Of a stretch of 64,000 nucleotides of DNA, positions 44,601 to 55,035 are shown one piece after another. The notes under the pieces were generated by a model. The model did not search any database. It was given only the letters and a program-made list of their open reading frames with translations, and was not told the origin of the DNA. The stretch's first letter is position 1, and each line of letters begins with the position of its first letter. The DNA lies in the NCBI RefSeq assembly GCF_024139115.2, contig NC_085141.1, forward strand, positions 403,523,612 through 403,587,611, in the 5' to 3' direction. Source of the DNA: Armigeres subalbatus. Lineage: Eukaryota > Arthropoda > Insecta > Diptera > Culicidae. The position numbers and the translations under genes are program-made.

Positions 44601-45484
44601 TCAAACTACCGGGGAAAGCTATTTCTTTTATTTTAATTCAATGAATTTGCATCGAAAACGATTTAAAAGTTTTGATTGAAGCCAAAATCTGTCTTTTTTC
44701 ATTTCCCCTTGAGTTAGAACATACATGGGGCAAGTGGAACATATTTGAACAATATTTCCGGTTTTAGCTGTTTTCAGAGTGTTTTCTAGTGAAAAATAAC
44801 TTCGACACTCATATATCATATAGACCTGATTCAGATTCAGTTGATATCGTAGGTTTTGTTGTTAAAAAGTATTGTACAGTTGATTACCAAATGTGAATTT
44901 TACATTCTGAAAATTATCTCCCGCATGAAAAAAATCAATGGTTATAACTACCTATGCGTTTACAGTGCAAATAATCTATTTATTTTACAATAAGTCAACA
45001 GTCTTGTGATTTGATATTTTCAAACTTCGCATCAGATTTACAGATTTTCAGATAAATAAATTGCTTAAGACATAAATTGGCAATTTCGTTCTATTACAAA
45101 TTTACAACACTGCGCATCGCCTGAATAAAAACGTTTCTTTTGAAGTACTGATTTATGTAATAATTTGTGTTCTAAACAGAGAAATATTCATTCGAAAAGT
45201 GAATAAAGATTTGCTTATCCTTTCCACCTAAAACATTTGGTACAAAAGTAAGCTAATGGAAAGCAAGACAACAGCCAACTAAAAAGTAAATCGACTGTTG
45301 TCTTGTTTCCATCCATGATTTGAAAATATTACAACTTAGAAATAATATGAACATTATATCTACATTCCTCAAATTAGTTTCGTTCGACAGTATAAAACAG
45401 AATAGGTCTCACTTGCCCCGTTTGAAGGGGCAAGTGCGTCCTACAGGTAAATGTATTTCAGTCAATGTCAACTTTTTTTATTGC
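44601..45484. other. Non-coding AT-rich stretch
   Basis: No ORF above 63 codons and no repeat recognised. Confidence 0.5.
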
Positions 45485-46075
45485 TAGGTTATCGATCAAC
45501 TCAGTGTAACTTCTGAACCCCTTAGCCGATTTCTTCCAAATTTGGAACACACATTCTTTATCTTAAGGAAACGACGATAGGGAGGTTAGGCATGCTCTTT
45601 GGAAATAAGAGATGGTATGGGGGGAGGGGTATTGTTTAGCAATCGATCAACTCAATGTAAGTCTTGAGCCCCATGACCGATTTGAACCAAATTTGTATCA
45701 AATATTGTCTGTCCTAAGAAAACGATTTTAGTGGATATGGGTAGGTCCTTTTAAAATGGGGAGGTTTTATGAGAGGGGTATTGTTTAGTTAGCGATCAAT
45801 TCAACATAACTTCTGAACCCATTCACCGATGTTAACCAAATTTGTCTAAGGAAGACTATGTCAGACTGGGTAGGACTGTCATAGCTGAACGAGAGAGGGT
45901 ATATTTATTAAACGAACAGTTTAGTATACCTTTTTATCGCATGGGTGAATTCAAATCAAATATTTAAACACGTATTGTTTACCCAAAGGAAATTATTTTA
46001 GAGAGGCCGGGAGGAGTTTTTGAAATGCGAGAGGATGTTGGGGTTGGATATTGTTTAGAAAACGACTTAATTTAA
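45485..46075. repeat. Degenerate tandem repeat, ~150-bp period, about 4-5 units
   Basis: The phrase CGATCAACTCA...TGTAA...CTGAACCCC...CCGATTT...ACCAAATTTG recurs from about 45,492, 45,644 and 45,794, with weaker units from about 45,912 and 46,060. Each unit ends with a GAGGGGTATTGTTTAG-like phrase. Strongly diverged between units. Confidence 0.75.
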
Positions 46076-46229
46076 AATCCCTCTTATTTAGTTCATCCGA
46101 GGTTCTTTGACATTGTACAATGCTCCGAAAACAATTCCTCAAAATCGTCGACAGTAACATTTCCCTGAATGAAGCAGGTCATTAACATAACGCTATTTGG
46201 CATAAGGTCATTCAACATGAAGTGAATTT

Positions 46230-46560
46230 GGGATAATACTGAACAGCAACGGAAAAATCTTTCATAGAAAGCATGCATTTGCTGGGTATAAAGCAATGAT
46301 AAATGTTACCCTTTATCGGAATCATAGTTTGCCCAGTGAAAAGCAATGAATAATGTGTTTCCCTCTGGATGGTGGATGTGATTGCTCCTTTAAAAGTAGG
46401 CATTTTCTTGGAATAAGGCAATGATGGGTGTGATCCCTTCTTTAAAAATATGCATTTGCCCGAAATGTGACATCGGTGGATTTTTTCCCTTCTTTAGAAA
46501 TAGACGTTTGTCCGGAATAAGGCTATTCAAACCCACAATCCCTTCTTCAAAATCAGTCAA
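46230..46560. repeat. Degenerate tandem repeat, ~55-60-bp period
   Basis: Phrases of the form AAGGCAATGATGGGTGTGATCCCTTCTTTAAAAATATGCATTTGCCC (given in part) recur about six times with heavy divergence, for example ATGCATTTGCTGGGTA, GCATTTTCTTGGAATAAGGC and GACGTTTGTCCGGAATAAGGC. Confidence 0.65.
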
Positions 46561-46997
46561 TATTTCCAAAAGTCTTCTTTTAATCAAATGATAAAGTATC
46601 AACAAGTAAACACAGTTACCCTGTTAGGCAATTGGTTAATTATTTTCAGATTGTGAAAAAAAAACTGCAAACCAAACTGGCAACTCCGAGCAAGGCCGGG
46701 TACATAAAGCTAGTATGCAATAACATTAGCATAAGCATTGTTACGGCATAGCTTGTAGATTAGACACTAGTGATACTCATGTTTTACTTTTGAGATCCTT
46801 ATTTAGACTGTTATAAGAAATCAAGAGGTCCTTGATTTCAGTCTTAAACAAAAATTACAAAAGCATAAGGATTTCTACTCCTGGCCACGCCCATTTTCAC
46901 CGTAACTAGTGAGAGGGAGGAAGTGTTGATGTGGAACTTACTTAACGAGAGGCCTCCGACTTAGCGACACCCTCATAAGAATCTATACCATTTCGTC

Positions 46998-47053
46998 GAA
47001 AGACATTTCGTCGAATGACATTTGGTCGAATGACATTTGGTAGAAAGGACATG
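46998..47053 (+). repeat. 15-bp tandem repeat (GACATTTGGTCGAAT)
   Basis: Three to four units: GACATTTCGTCGAAT, GACATTTGGTCGAAT, GACATTTGGTAGAAA. Same unit as the ends of the element at 43,190-43,800. Confidence 0.8.
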
Positions 47054-47399
47054 GAGCCAGTGGAGATATATCAGCTTCCACACTGATATTCTTCCCTCCC
47101 CCTTCATACGGGAGCTTGGCAGAAGGAAGGTCGTGTGATATGTGCCGTCACAAATATTGCCCTCCGCTCGCTTTCAAATCGACTTCTATAAAAACATTCT
47201 TCATGCCTGCCGTATCCTGACGGAACTATCAATTCTATACTTTCGCCTCTAATTCTATCATGAACATGTACGTCCAAGTTTGGAAGATGATATTAGCATT
47301 TCCATATCATTGTAAATCGTTTAACTTCACGTAGAAGTAACACACACGAAATCATTAATTTAGTAAAACTTACCATATTGAATACATAAGACTGAGAAA

Positions 47400-47525
47400 G
47401 CCAAAAAATCCAAAATAAAGAATAATGAATAAAGAGTAAAGAAGAAAGGAGGAAGAAGGATGAAGAAAGAAGGAAAAAGAAAGACGGATATAGGAAAAGG
47501 GAGGAGGAAAAAGCAAGAAGAGCAA
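47400..47525 (+). repeat. ~120-nt polypurine tract
   Basis: Almost uninterrupted A/G on the plus strand (GAAGAAAGGAGGAAGAAGGA and similar). Both the Lys/Arg-rich plus frames and the Leu/Phe/Ser-rich minus frames over it are composition artefacts. Confidence 0.85.
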
Positions 47526-48410
47526 TTCTCTGTGAAATCAAGGGTCGATTTATTTTTGTATTTTTTGATTTCTTTGAAATTTTGCATATACATTCTTTAT
47601 GATCAAAAACAAAATTTGCATCATTGCTTTGCCATTTGCATTGGCCTTGGCAAAAACACCTTGAACACTTTAAAAAATTAACTTAAAAACGGCTTGTCCG
47701 ATCGTTTTGATGTCTTCGCAAAGTTTTAGGTAATCAATGAGGCTATGTGAAAAAAATATAAACTGTGGAAAAAAATTGTTCGAACATTGAAAAGAAAACT
47801 TTAAAATCGATTTCCCAAAATCGATTTTTTCAATATTTTTTATTTTTTGATATGTTGTAGCAGATAATATATGTATTTTTTTGCACTATGAGTCATAATG
47901 GAGAAATGTTGGACAAAAAAGTTATAATTTTTTTTTTAGTTGGTTTTTTAAAAATGATCGAAATATTTTTTTACGTTTTTATCGACCCGATTTTAAAAAA
48001 GTACGGTAAATATCCAATGGAAAAGGTACACAGTAAGTTTTATCGATAAAAACATTGAAAAATATTAATACTACCTTATCACAAAGCAATCATTGCTTCG
48101 CCATACTTTTCAAAATAACAGAACTGTAAATCTGCCCTGGATATATTGTTTTTGAGATTGTTTAGTTGCTGTTACGTCTTGATGTTTAGTAGCTTTAAAA
48201 ACTAAGTCTAGACAAACATTTAGAAAGGTGTAACAACCAAAATTTATTCCTACTGATTCTTTATCCTTTTTATGTAGACCTGTAGAATACATTTTGGCTG
48301 TTCCGCCCTTTTCAAATGTTGGTCTAGAAGTAGTTCAGCCACTATAAGTTTGATAATCACCTAATTTCATTCGCGTGATGTCGAGACTAATGTCCAATAA
48401 CTAAACGGAC
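47526..48410. other. Non-coding stretch, one element-end remnant
   Basis: T-rich sequence with no gene recognised. At 48,225-48,325 it holds AACAACCAAAATTTATTCC and TTTTGGCTGTTCCGCCCTTT, which are the inverted end sequences of the element at 31,079-31,809, back to back. Confidence 0.5.
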
Positions 48411-48412
48411 AT

Positions 48413-48690
48413 ATGTACAGAATAAACCTTGTCGACAGCATCTTTTGTATGTGCGGAGCCGGTTATGATGACATCGATCACGTAGTTTGGTTCTGCTCGG
48501 AAAATGACGCCTCCAGAGAGAAATCATTGGATACCCTTGAGGCCCGAGGTAAACAACCCTTCAGAGAAGTTCGAGGTATTTTGGGAGATCGTGATGTTGT
48601 CTATATGCAGGTCATTTACAGCTTTCTTTGTACTTCTGACATCTCATTAACAGAAAAATGCGAAACATGCAGTTTGTAATTTGGCGCATA
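48413..48690 (+). pseudogene. C-terminal tail of an RNase H-type LINE ORF2 (LOA/Lian-like)
   Basis: An 88-codon frame reading RINLVDSIFCMCGAGYDDID, then HVVWFCSEN, VRGILGDRDVVYMQVIYSFL. The CxCG...DIDHVVWxC pattern is the Cys/His tail after the RNase H domain of LOA- and I-type mosquito elements. Everything upstream of the tail is missing. The assignment to LOA rather than I is a guess. Confidence 0.65.
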
Positions 48691-48709
48691 CGTCACTTTT
48701 TCAGATTAC

Positions 48710-48908
48710 GGCAGTGAAGGTGTCCGGTATAGAAAATTTGATCAACTGTCCAGTTTATAAAAGTCTCTTGTAGTTGTAGTTTTCCCAAAAAGATCTCTCT
48801 TAAACCCAACAGAATGGTCGCCTTTTCTTTTGTAGTTTCGTACTTTCAGGAACCGGACCTATTCATGTGTTAAAGGACAGCCCTTGCCTATCTCATCATG
48901 TATGTCAG
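48710..48908 (+). repeat. Esterase-flank repeat Q, truncated copy Q0
   Basis: Matches the end of Q1 and Q2 (CCGGTATAGAAAA, AAAAGTCTCTTGTAG, GTTTTCCCAAAAAGA, TTCTTTTGTAGTTT, CATGTATGTCAG). About 170 bp is missing between two GTCCAG motifs, consistent with deletion between short direct repeats. Confidence 0.8.
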
Positions 48909-49099
48909 GTCAAGGATGTTACCGATCATTTAGTAATTTTAATAATTTGCGCTAGATCATTTAGTAGTTTTTGCCTTTCTCGTATACTAAGGATACGTAA
49001 AGGCTATATGATCACTCCCAAAACCAAACTTTTGATAGAAGGCTCGGACACCCATAGTATTATATACCAATCGACTCAGTTCGACGAATTAAGGTGATG

Positions 49100-49152
49100 T
49101 CTGTTTGTGTGTATGTATGTGTTTGTGTGTGTATATGTGTGTATGTGTACAA
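49100..49152 (+). repeat. GT/GTAT microsatellite
   Basis: GTCTGTTTGTGTGTATGTAT and similar, following TCGACTCAGTTCGACGAATT. Confidence 0.9.
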
Positions 49153-49394
49153 AATTTTGTAGACACACTTTTTGGAACTTAGCATTGGCCGAATTGCTCG
49201 TAACAATTTCCATTCGACTGAGAATCCATTATTTGCTATTGAAAATTGGCCAGATGGGAATATGGGATCAGAAGTTATGGTCAAAATACTATTTTCTATG
49301 CGCAAAACACGCTATACAAAACACTCACTCATATTTTTCAGTATTTTTTTTGCATGAGAAAGGCACCAACACCGCTAGGTGGATGATTCAGGGT

Positions 49395-49711
49395 TTTTCA
49401 ATAACTCATTCCAAAAGCTGAATTTCAAAATGTGTTGTATGGTGGACTTCTAGTGCGAAGGTTTTTCTACAACTCTGCCTAATGGCACGTTGTTAGAATT
49501 CAACTAATGACGGAGTTATGGCGCTAGTTGCAGTAACTTAAACTAAATGATTGGAGTTTTGTTGTCATTTAGTCTAAGTTACTGCAACTAGCGCTATAAC
49601 TCCGTTACTAGTGGAGTTCAAACAACGAACCATTAGGCAAAGTTGTAGAAAAACCTTTACACTAAAAGTCCACCATACAACACATTTTGGAATGAGTTAT
49701 TGATAAACTAC
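49395..49711. repeat. Foldback with ~145-bp arms and ~20-nt loop
   Basis: The left arm (about 49,395-49,545) and the right arm (about 49,565-49,711) are near-perfect inverses, including TTGCAGTAACTTAAACTAAAT and its inverse. The loop is around GATTGGAGTTTTGTTGTC. Shares the motif GTTACTGCAAC with the 105-bp MITEs at 16.7 and 18.3 kb. Confidence 0.9.
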
Positions 49712-49765
49712 TAAATGATCGAAAGCAAATTACTAAATGATCGATAACATCCTTGGTCAGATATT

Positions 49766-49858
49766 TAGAGTGCCCTCAAATAAAAGTAAGTGAAAAATAA
49801 ATTTTTTACAGGACCGTTGAATGTTATTTACTGCTTTATTAGTGGGAGTTTATTCTGC
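49766..49858 (+). repeat. Esterase-flank repeat P, copy P1
   Basis: TAGAGTGCCCTCAAATAAAA to GAGTTTATTCTGC, matching 54,113-54,207. Confidence 0.88.
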
Positions 49859-49862
49859 ATCC

Positions 49863-50720
49863 TATACCTCTTCTTGGATAAATAGGTCAAGTCCTGACTC
49901 CTGTGTGTAATTAAGTCTTGAAGTTCCTCTTATTTTGCTAACGGCGTCATAGAAAACGATACACGTGTGCTTCCATCGCGGGCAAAAACCGTTCAACAAA
50001 CATTGAAAGCTAATAAAGCACTTTTCACAAAATAGTTTTCTTCAGCTAGGAAACTAGCTTATTCAACTAAAATTGTTTGTTGGGAGAACTTACAAATAAA
50101 TATCGCTTTAATCCCTCTTCCACGGCTGGAGACTCAAAGTCCATCCAACTGGGAGGCTACTATTCGACTTCTTTGTTCAGTTGACCTCCGAGCAGTTTGC
50201 TCAATGTTAATAAAGAGATACTAATCATAATGGCAAATACCATCCATTTCATGCTCACGTAGTCCTATCACCTTGCTACAACCCAATTGGGCTGCTCTAA
50301 GTTTTTCAAATCTTACGAGTAAGGGCTACACAGCAACAACATGCTGAAGGTGGCAGGGTTCCGAATCCGGTATAGAAAATTGGGTCAACTGCCCAGTATA
50401 CTGACCCAGCTTGGTATGGGAGAAAAAAAATGTTTTTATGTCCTTTTACGAAACTTTCAGCAAAAAAATATCGGTTCCACGGGCACCCTTCAGGATTGTG
50501 TCTTTCAGTGAATTCGATAACATTTTGTTCTAGGCCAGTATACTGTCCAGGTTCTAAAAGTCTCTTGGTTATGTTTTCCCAAAAAGACCATTCTTGAAAC
50601 ACTGGAACACTAAACCTCGCTTTTTCTTTTGTAGTTTTGTATTTTCAGAAACCGGCCCAATTAATGTGTTAAAGACCAGTCCATGCCTATCTCATCCTTA
50701 GTCATGTATGTACGATTAAA
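49863..50720 (+). repeat. Esterase-flank repeat Q, copy Q1
   Basis: Direct repeat of 53,227-54,111, same orientation, with scattered small indels. No ORF is conserved between the copies. Confidence 0.9.
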
Positions 50721-50846
50721 TGAAATTGAAATCCTGCAGCGAAGGTCGCTGAAATAGGTCGTCACTTCGTCAGCTCACACAATCTTGGGCAGAACAGCGT
50801 CAGTCCACACGAAGCAGCCGTCAACAAGCATGCTAACAACATCCAT

Positions 50847-51685
50847 TTGATTCCCAACGACGTCTCGGAGGAGTTGGAGATCTCAACTGGCGAATTGACG
50901 GCCTATATCAAATCATCGAAGAACATGAAGGCCCCAGGCGTCGAAAGCATCCTGAATCTCGAGCTCAAACACATGAGTGCTCCGTCCTTTGAGCACCTCT
51001 CGCTGATCTTTAATCAGTGTCTCCGGCTCAGCTACTTCCCATCGTCCTGGAAGTCAGCGAAAGACATCCCTATCCGGAAGCCTGGGAAGGATCCTTCCTC
51101 CCCAAAAGTTATCGATCCATCAGCCTTCTCTCAGGGTTATCCAAGCTATTCGAAAAAGCTATTCATCACCGGTTACTTGAGTCTTCCGAAAGTTTGTCTC
51201 AAAAACATCTCGATGTCGAGAAGGCATTTGACAATGTATGGCATGATGGCCTGGTGTACAAACTACAACGCTACAATCTTCCCAGCTACCTGGTGAAAAT
51301 CATCAACAATTATCTGTTGGCAAGGACATTCCGGGTCTCAAGCAGCGGAGCGAGTTCCAATGCGCACAACATCGTCGCAGGCGTCCCCCAGGGCAGTATC
51401 CTCGGGCCCCTGTTGTTCAACCCGTTCACCTCCGACATGCCAGAACCTCCAGAAGGTGGCATGCTGTCTCTGTTCGCATATGACACCTCCATCGTCTACA
51501 ATGGTAGAGTGATCATAGCGCTTGTGCCAAAACTCCAACGAGGCCTGGATGCACTGACAGAGTACCTCACCAGCTGGAAGATCTGTATCAACGCGGCGAA
51601 AACTCAGGTCATCATTTTTCCCCACTCTAAATCCCCTAAACTTGTTCCGCCTGTGGACTGTAAAATCAATGGCACGACTGTGTAA
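50847..51685 (+). pseudogene. Reverse transcriptase, Jockey-type, defective
   Basis: Read in two frames. The first (50,847-51,105) has KNMKAPGVESILNLELKHMS, FPSSWKSAKDIPIRKPGKDP. After a frameshift at about 51,105 the second frame (to 51,685) has YRSISLLSGLSKLFEKAIHH, then LDVEKAFDNVWHDGL (motif A), VAGVPQGSILGPLLFN (motif B), and LFAYDTSIVYN where the catalytic FADD has become FAYD. Between SLSQKH and LDVEKAF the usual ~35-40 residues with GFR...STTHQL are missing. Stop at 51,685; the C-terminus resumes at 51,787-52,002 in another frame. At least four independent inactivating changes. Confidence 0.87.
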
Positions 51686-51786
51686 TGGGCGAATGAGGCC
51701 GACTACCTTGGCTTGACCCTTGACACTAAGCTTATTTTCAGGCAACAGGTTGACAAAACGGTGACAAAGTGTAACTACTGTACCCT

Positions 51787-52002
51787 TTGATCAACCGCCG
51801 GTCGTCATTGTCTCTGAACAATAAGCTTGTTGTTTACAAGCAAATCATTCTCCCTGTGGTCGAATATGGCATGCCGGTCTGGGAGAGCTGCGCTAAAACC
51901 CACCACCTCAAACTTCAACGGGTCCAAAACAAATTCCTGAGGATGATCCTCAACACCCTCCCAGGACAAGAACATCCGAGGTCCACCGTCTGGCCGGAAT
52001 AA
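51787..52002 (+). pseudogene. C-terminal region of Jockey-type ORF2
   Basis: NRRSSLSLNNKLVVYKQIIL, PVVEYGMPVWESCAKTHHLK, LQRVQNKFLRMILNTLPG: the conserved tail of Jockey-clade ORF2. The frame is lost after about 51,990. Confidence 0.8.
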
Positions 52003-52110
52003 AACCTTACATGAACGCTTTGGTGAGTGTAAAGAAAAGTTTAGGGTCCGTTACTTGCATTCGGATCAGGCTCCAATTAGGGCGCTAGTTCCAATCTAGG
52101 TTATCAAATT

Positions 52111-52434
52111 TTTATCATAAATATAATAGCCCTGTTTGTCTGTCCGGTGACTAGCAAACCAGACGGAGTACGCGGGGAAATTCTCACAAAAAAATAAAAT
52201 ATTTGACACTTCAATTCTTCTTTACTATCAGATGTAGAAAACAAAACCAGCGACAACCTTAGACAACCAGACACAGCATTTGATGAAAAATCACAGACAA
52301 TAGACGTTGAAAATTTGGATTTTTTTAAAGCAAAAAGAACATATCACTCTCAAAAATTAAAAAATAAAACACTTGCCACGGGCGCTATTGCGTCCACAAA
52401 TAAACTAGTTGTAAATATTAGTGTACATAGTAGT
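52111..52434 (+). mobile_element. ~324-bp dispersed element, flanked by 14-bp direct repeats
   Basis: TAGGTTATCAAATT occurs at 52,097-52,110 and 52,435-52,448. Reverse-complement partner of 14,392-14,685. No ORF. The flanking repeat is long enough to suggest target-primed insertion. Confidence 0.8.
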
Positions 52435-52644
52435 TAGGTTATCAAATTAAAAAAAAAACACACACACACTAGCGCCTCCTGAAGGCCGTCATGATACATT
52501 ATATTTTAAAAATTAAGTAACAACATAAAAATAATAATAATAATTAAAATTGAAGTTGGAGGGCCAAGCCGGCCGATCACTGTACATGTTTAAAAATAAT
52601 TGTAGAACAAAAATTGTTTAAATAAAGAAGAATTTTACTACTAC

Positions 52645-53226
52645 TACTTACTACAAAGGGGCGGGGCTAACGGGTTTAATTCATTGAATACAAGAAAGCT
52701 GCTTTCCGGCGCACGCGGACTCAGCAGTACGAATGCGATGGTAGAAGTTGCAATGGAAAACCATCGCATTGGTGGTGGTCGTCGGAATGGTTGCTGCAGA
52801 TCATTCAACCCCTGACCAGCATTTATGTGAAAAATGTGTTTTGTTATCAAACAGGCGTCCGTTGCGATCCCGCGCCACCAGTGGTGATGCTGAAATTTCA
52901 ACGCAATTTTCCGACAAGCGTTTGGTTGTAGTTAGTTAACCTCTTCTGCTATAAAATGGTTGCCCGGAAAAGAATCGATTTCATTTCCAATGACTAACAG
53001 AAACAAAACCAAATAATATTGCCAGAAAAATGCACTTTCCGCCGACGACAGCCAAATCGATGAAGACGCCATCTTAGTGGAAAATTCTCGTTAAGCCGCT
53101 TTAAAGTTTGAAATGGCGCAGTATGGTACTTAATGATATCTACAGAATCGTCAGTGGTCAGTTTAAACGGATAAATTCGAAAAACTTAAGTCTGCTTTAT
53201 CTGGATGAAGATTTTTCCCAACGGTC
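52645..53226. other. Non-coding stretch with no recognised gene
   Basis: Short ORFs of up to 85 codons without recognisable features. Confidence 0.5.
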
Positions 53227-54111
53227 TATACCTCTTCTTGGATAAATAGGTCAAATCCTGACTCCTGTGTGTAATTAAGTCTTGAAGGTTCCTCTTATTT
53301 TGCTAATCTATGGCGTCATAGAAAACGATACACGTGCGCTTCCCATCGTGGGCAAAAACCGGTCATCCAAACATTGAAAGCTAATAAAGCACTTCTTTCA
53401 ACCAAAAATAGTTTTTCTTCAGCTAGGAAACTAGCTTATTCAACTAAAATTGTTTGTTGGGAGAACTTGTTAACGCGTTAATCCCTCTTCCACGGCTGGA
53501 GACTCAAAGTCCATCCAACTGGGAGGCTACTATTCGGCTTCTTGATTCAGTTGACCTCCGAGCAGTTTGCTCAATGTTAATAAAGAGATACTAATCATAA
53601 TGGCAAATACCATCCATTTCGTATAGCTACGTAGTCCTACGTCACCTTGCGTACAACCCGATTGGGCTGCACCTTTAAGTTTTTTCAAATCATACGAGTA
53701 AGGGCTACGCAGCAACAACATGCTGAAGCTGGCAGGGTTCCGAATCCGGTATAGAAAATTGGGTCAACTGTCCAGTATACTGACCCAGCTTAGTATGGGG
53801 AGAAAAAAAATGTTTTTTATGTCCTTATTTACGAAACTTTCAGCAAAAAAAATATCGAGTTCCACGGGGCACCCCTCAGGATTGTGTCTTTCAGTGAATT
53901 CGATAACATTTTGTTTCCTAGGCCAGTATACTGTCCAGGTTCTAAAAGTCTCTTGTAGTTGTAGTTTTCCCAAAAAGACCATTCTTGAAACACTGGAACA
54001 CTAAACCCCGCTTTTTCTTTTGTAGTTTTGTACTTTCAGAAACCGGCCCAATTAATGTGTTAAAGGCCAGTCCATGCCTATCTCATCCTTAGTCATGTAT
54101 GTCAGATTAAA
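53227..54111 (+). repeat. Esterase-flank repeat Q, copy Q2
   Basis: Direct repeat of 49,863-50,720; slightly longer because of small insertions. Runs straight into P2. Confidence 0.9.
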
Positions 54112-54112
54112 T

Positions 54113-54207
54113 TAGAGTGCCCTCAAATAAAATTAAGTGAAAAATAAATTGTTTACAGGACCGTTGAATTTTATTTACTGTTTTATTCTTGAGAGTTTAT
54201 TCTGCTG
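54113..54207 (+). repeat. Esterase-flank repeat P, copy P2
   Basis: Repeat of 49,766-49,858. Lies about 250 bp upstream of the esterase start codon. Confidence 0.88.
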
Positions 54208-54454
54208 CCGCTGAATGAATGAAATGCAGGTCACATAGAAAAGGTCAAGATTGGGCAGTTTGTTGTTTTTGATTCAGTGCACACTTCGTACAGTTCCGCG
54301 GTCGGAAGTAGTAGCGATTAGAAGACGACTACGCGCTTCCAGAATAGCGTTTGACGAGTTTTGCATCGTAATTTAATGCGATAGTGTATCTCGGCTCGCG
54401 CGCGTTCATCTTTTCTTTTCGCCCGATTGAACGAGCAAACAAAACTAGTGTGAA

Positions 54455-54664
54455 ATGTTATCGCAGACGGGTGCTCTGCTCGTGACGATTGTGATTCTCT
54501 GTGGAATAAGTGGCGCATCGGTTCCGAGAAATGGGTGCATCGTGGAATTTGGAGAACAGAGCAGAGGTCGGGGAATTCCCCGACAAACGTTTAACAGGAA
54601 TCCGTACTGCGAATTCCTAGGGATTCGCTATGCAGAGCCTCCAAAGGGTGCGCTTCGATTCGAG
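54455..54664 (+). CDS. Carboxylesterase exon 1
   Basis: 70 codons from ATG to LRFE, ending at a GTATGG donor. Holds the signal peptide and the FLGIRYAEPPKG segment typical of the N-terminal sheet. The start is the first ATG after an in-frame upstream region and gives a clean hydrophobic leader. A TCAGTG initiator-like motif lies at about 54,274-54,279, but no well-placed TATA box or downstream element was found. Confidence 0.88.
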
Positions 54665-54726
54665 GTATGGGATGCAAATGAAGATGCTTGTTGGAGAATG
54701 TGACACAAATCTGTTCTTGTTTGTAG

Positions 54727-54978
54727 AATCCAGTGTTGCTTCCCCCTCGTGGCGAACAAAACTACCTCACATTGGGAAGCGTATGCCCACAAGTTGACGA
54801 TTTGAATAACGCGACGCAGGTTTTGGGCGATGAGGACTGCCTGTTCTTGGATGTCTATCGACCTTATGGCCTGAATAGCTCGCGATTATTACCCGTGTTG
54901 GTGTTCGTCCACGGAGGAAGTTTTTCAGTTGGGTCCTCCACCAGCGACCTACACGGAGTGGACCTGCTTATTGATAAC
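54727..54978 (+). CDS. Carboxylesterase exon 2
   Basis: 84 codons in phase 0 at both ends. Carries the GDEDCLFLDVYRP block and the HGGSF oxyanion hole. Potential N-glycosylation sites at NNAT and NSS. Confidence 0.9.
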
Positions 54979-55035
54979 GTGAGTCAAGATACAAGAATAC
55001 AGTTTTCATATTTTAACTAATATCAATTGCTCCAG

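Larger units (their letters stand above)
48909..49755. mobile_element. ~850-bp element with ~29-bp TIRs and nested foldback
   Basis: Ends CAAGGATGTTACCGATCATT (48,911 on) and its inverse (to 49,755), flanked by GTCAG on both sides (48,904-48,908 and 49,756-49,760). Inside are a GCCTTTCTC...GAGAAAGGC-bounded unit (about 48,974-49,366) with a GTGTGTATGTATGTG microsatellite, and a foldback (49,395-49,711). It sits exactly between repeat Q0 and P1, which are contiguous in the second copy. Confidence 0.82.
50730..52640 (+). mobile_element. Jockey-type non-LTR retrotransposon, 5'-truncated
   Basis: Starts inside ORF2 ahead of the RT and runs through RT and C-terminus to a 3' region ending AATAAAGAAGAATTTTACTACTACTACT. 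A ~324-bp element is inserted in the 3' region (52,111-52,434). Motifs (GVPQGSILGPLLFN, PVVEYGMPVWESCAK, LQRVQNKFLRMIL) are those of the Jockey clade. Confidence 0.85.

Noticed and set aside
47293..47593. Leu/Phe/Ser-rich minus ORFs that look like membrane segments
   Set aside because: They are the complement of a polypurine tract.
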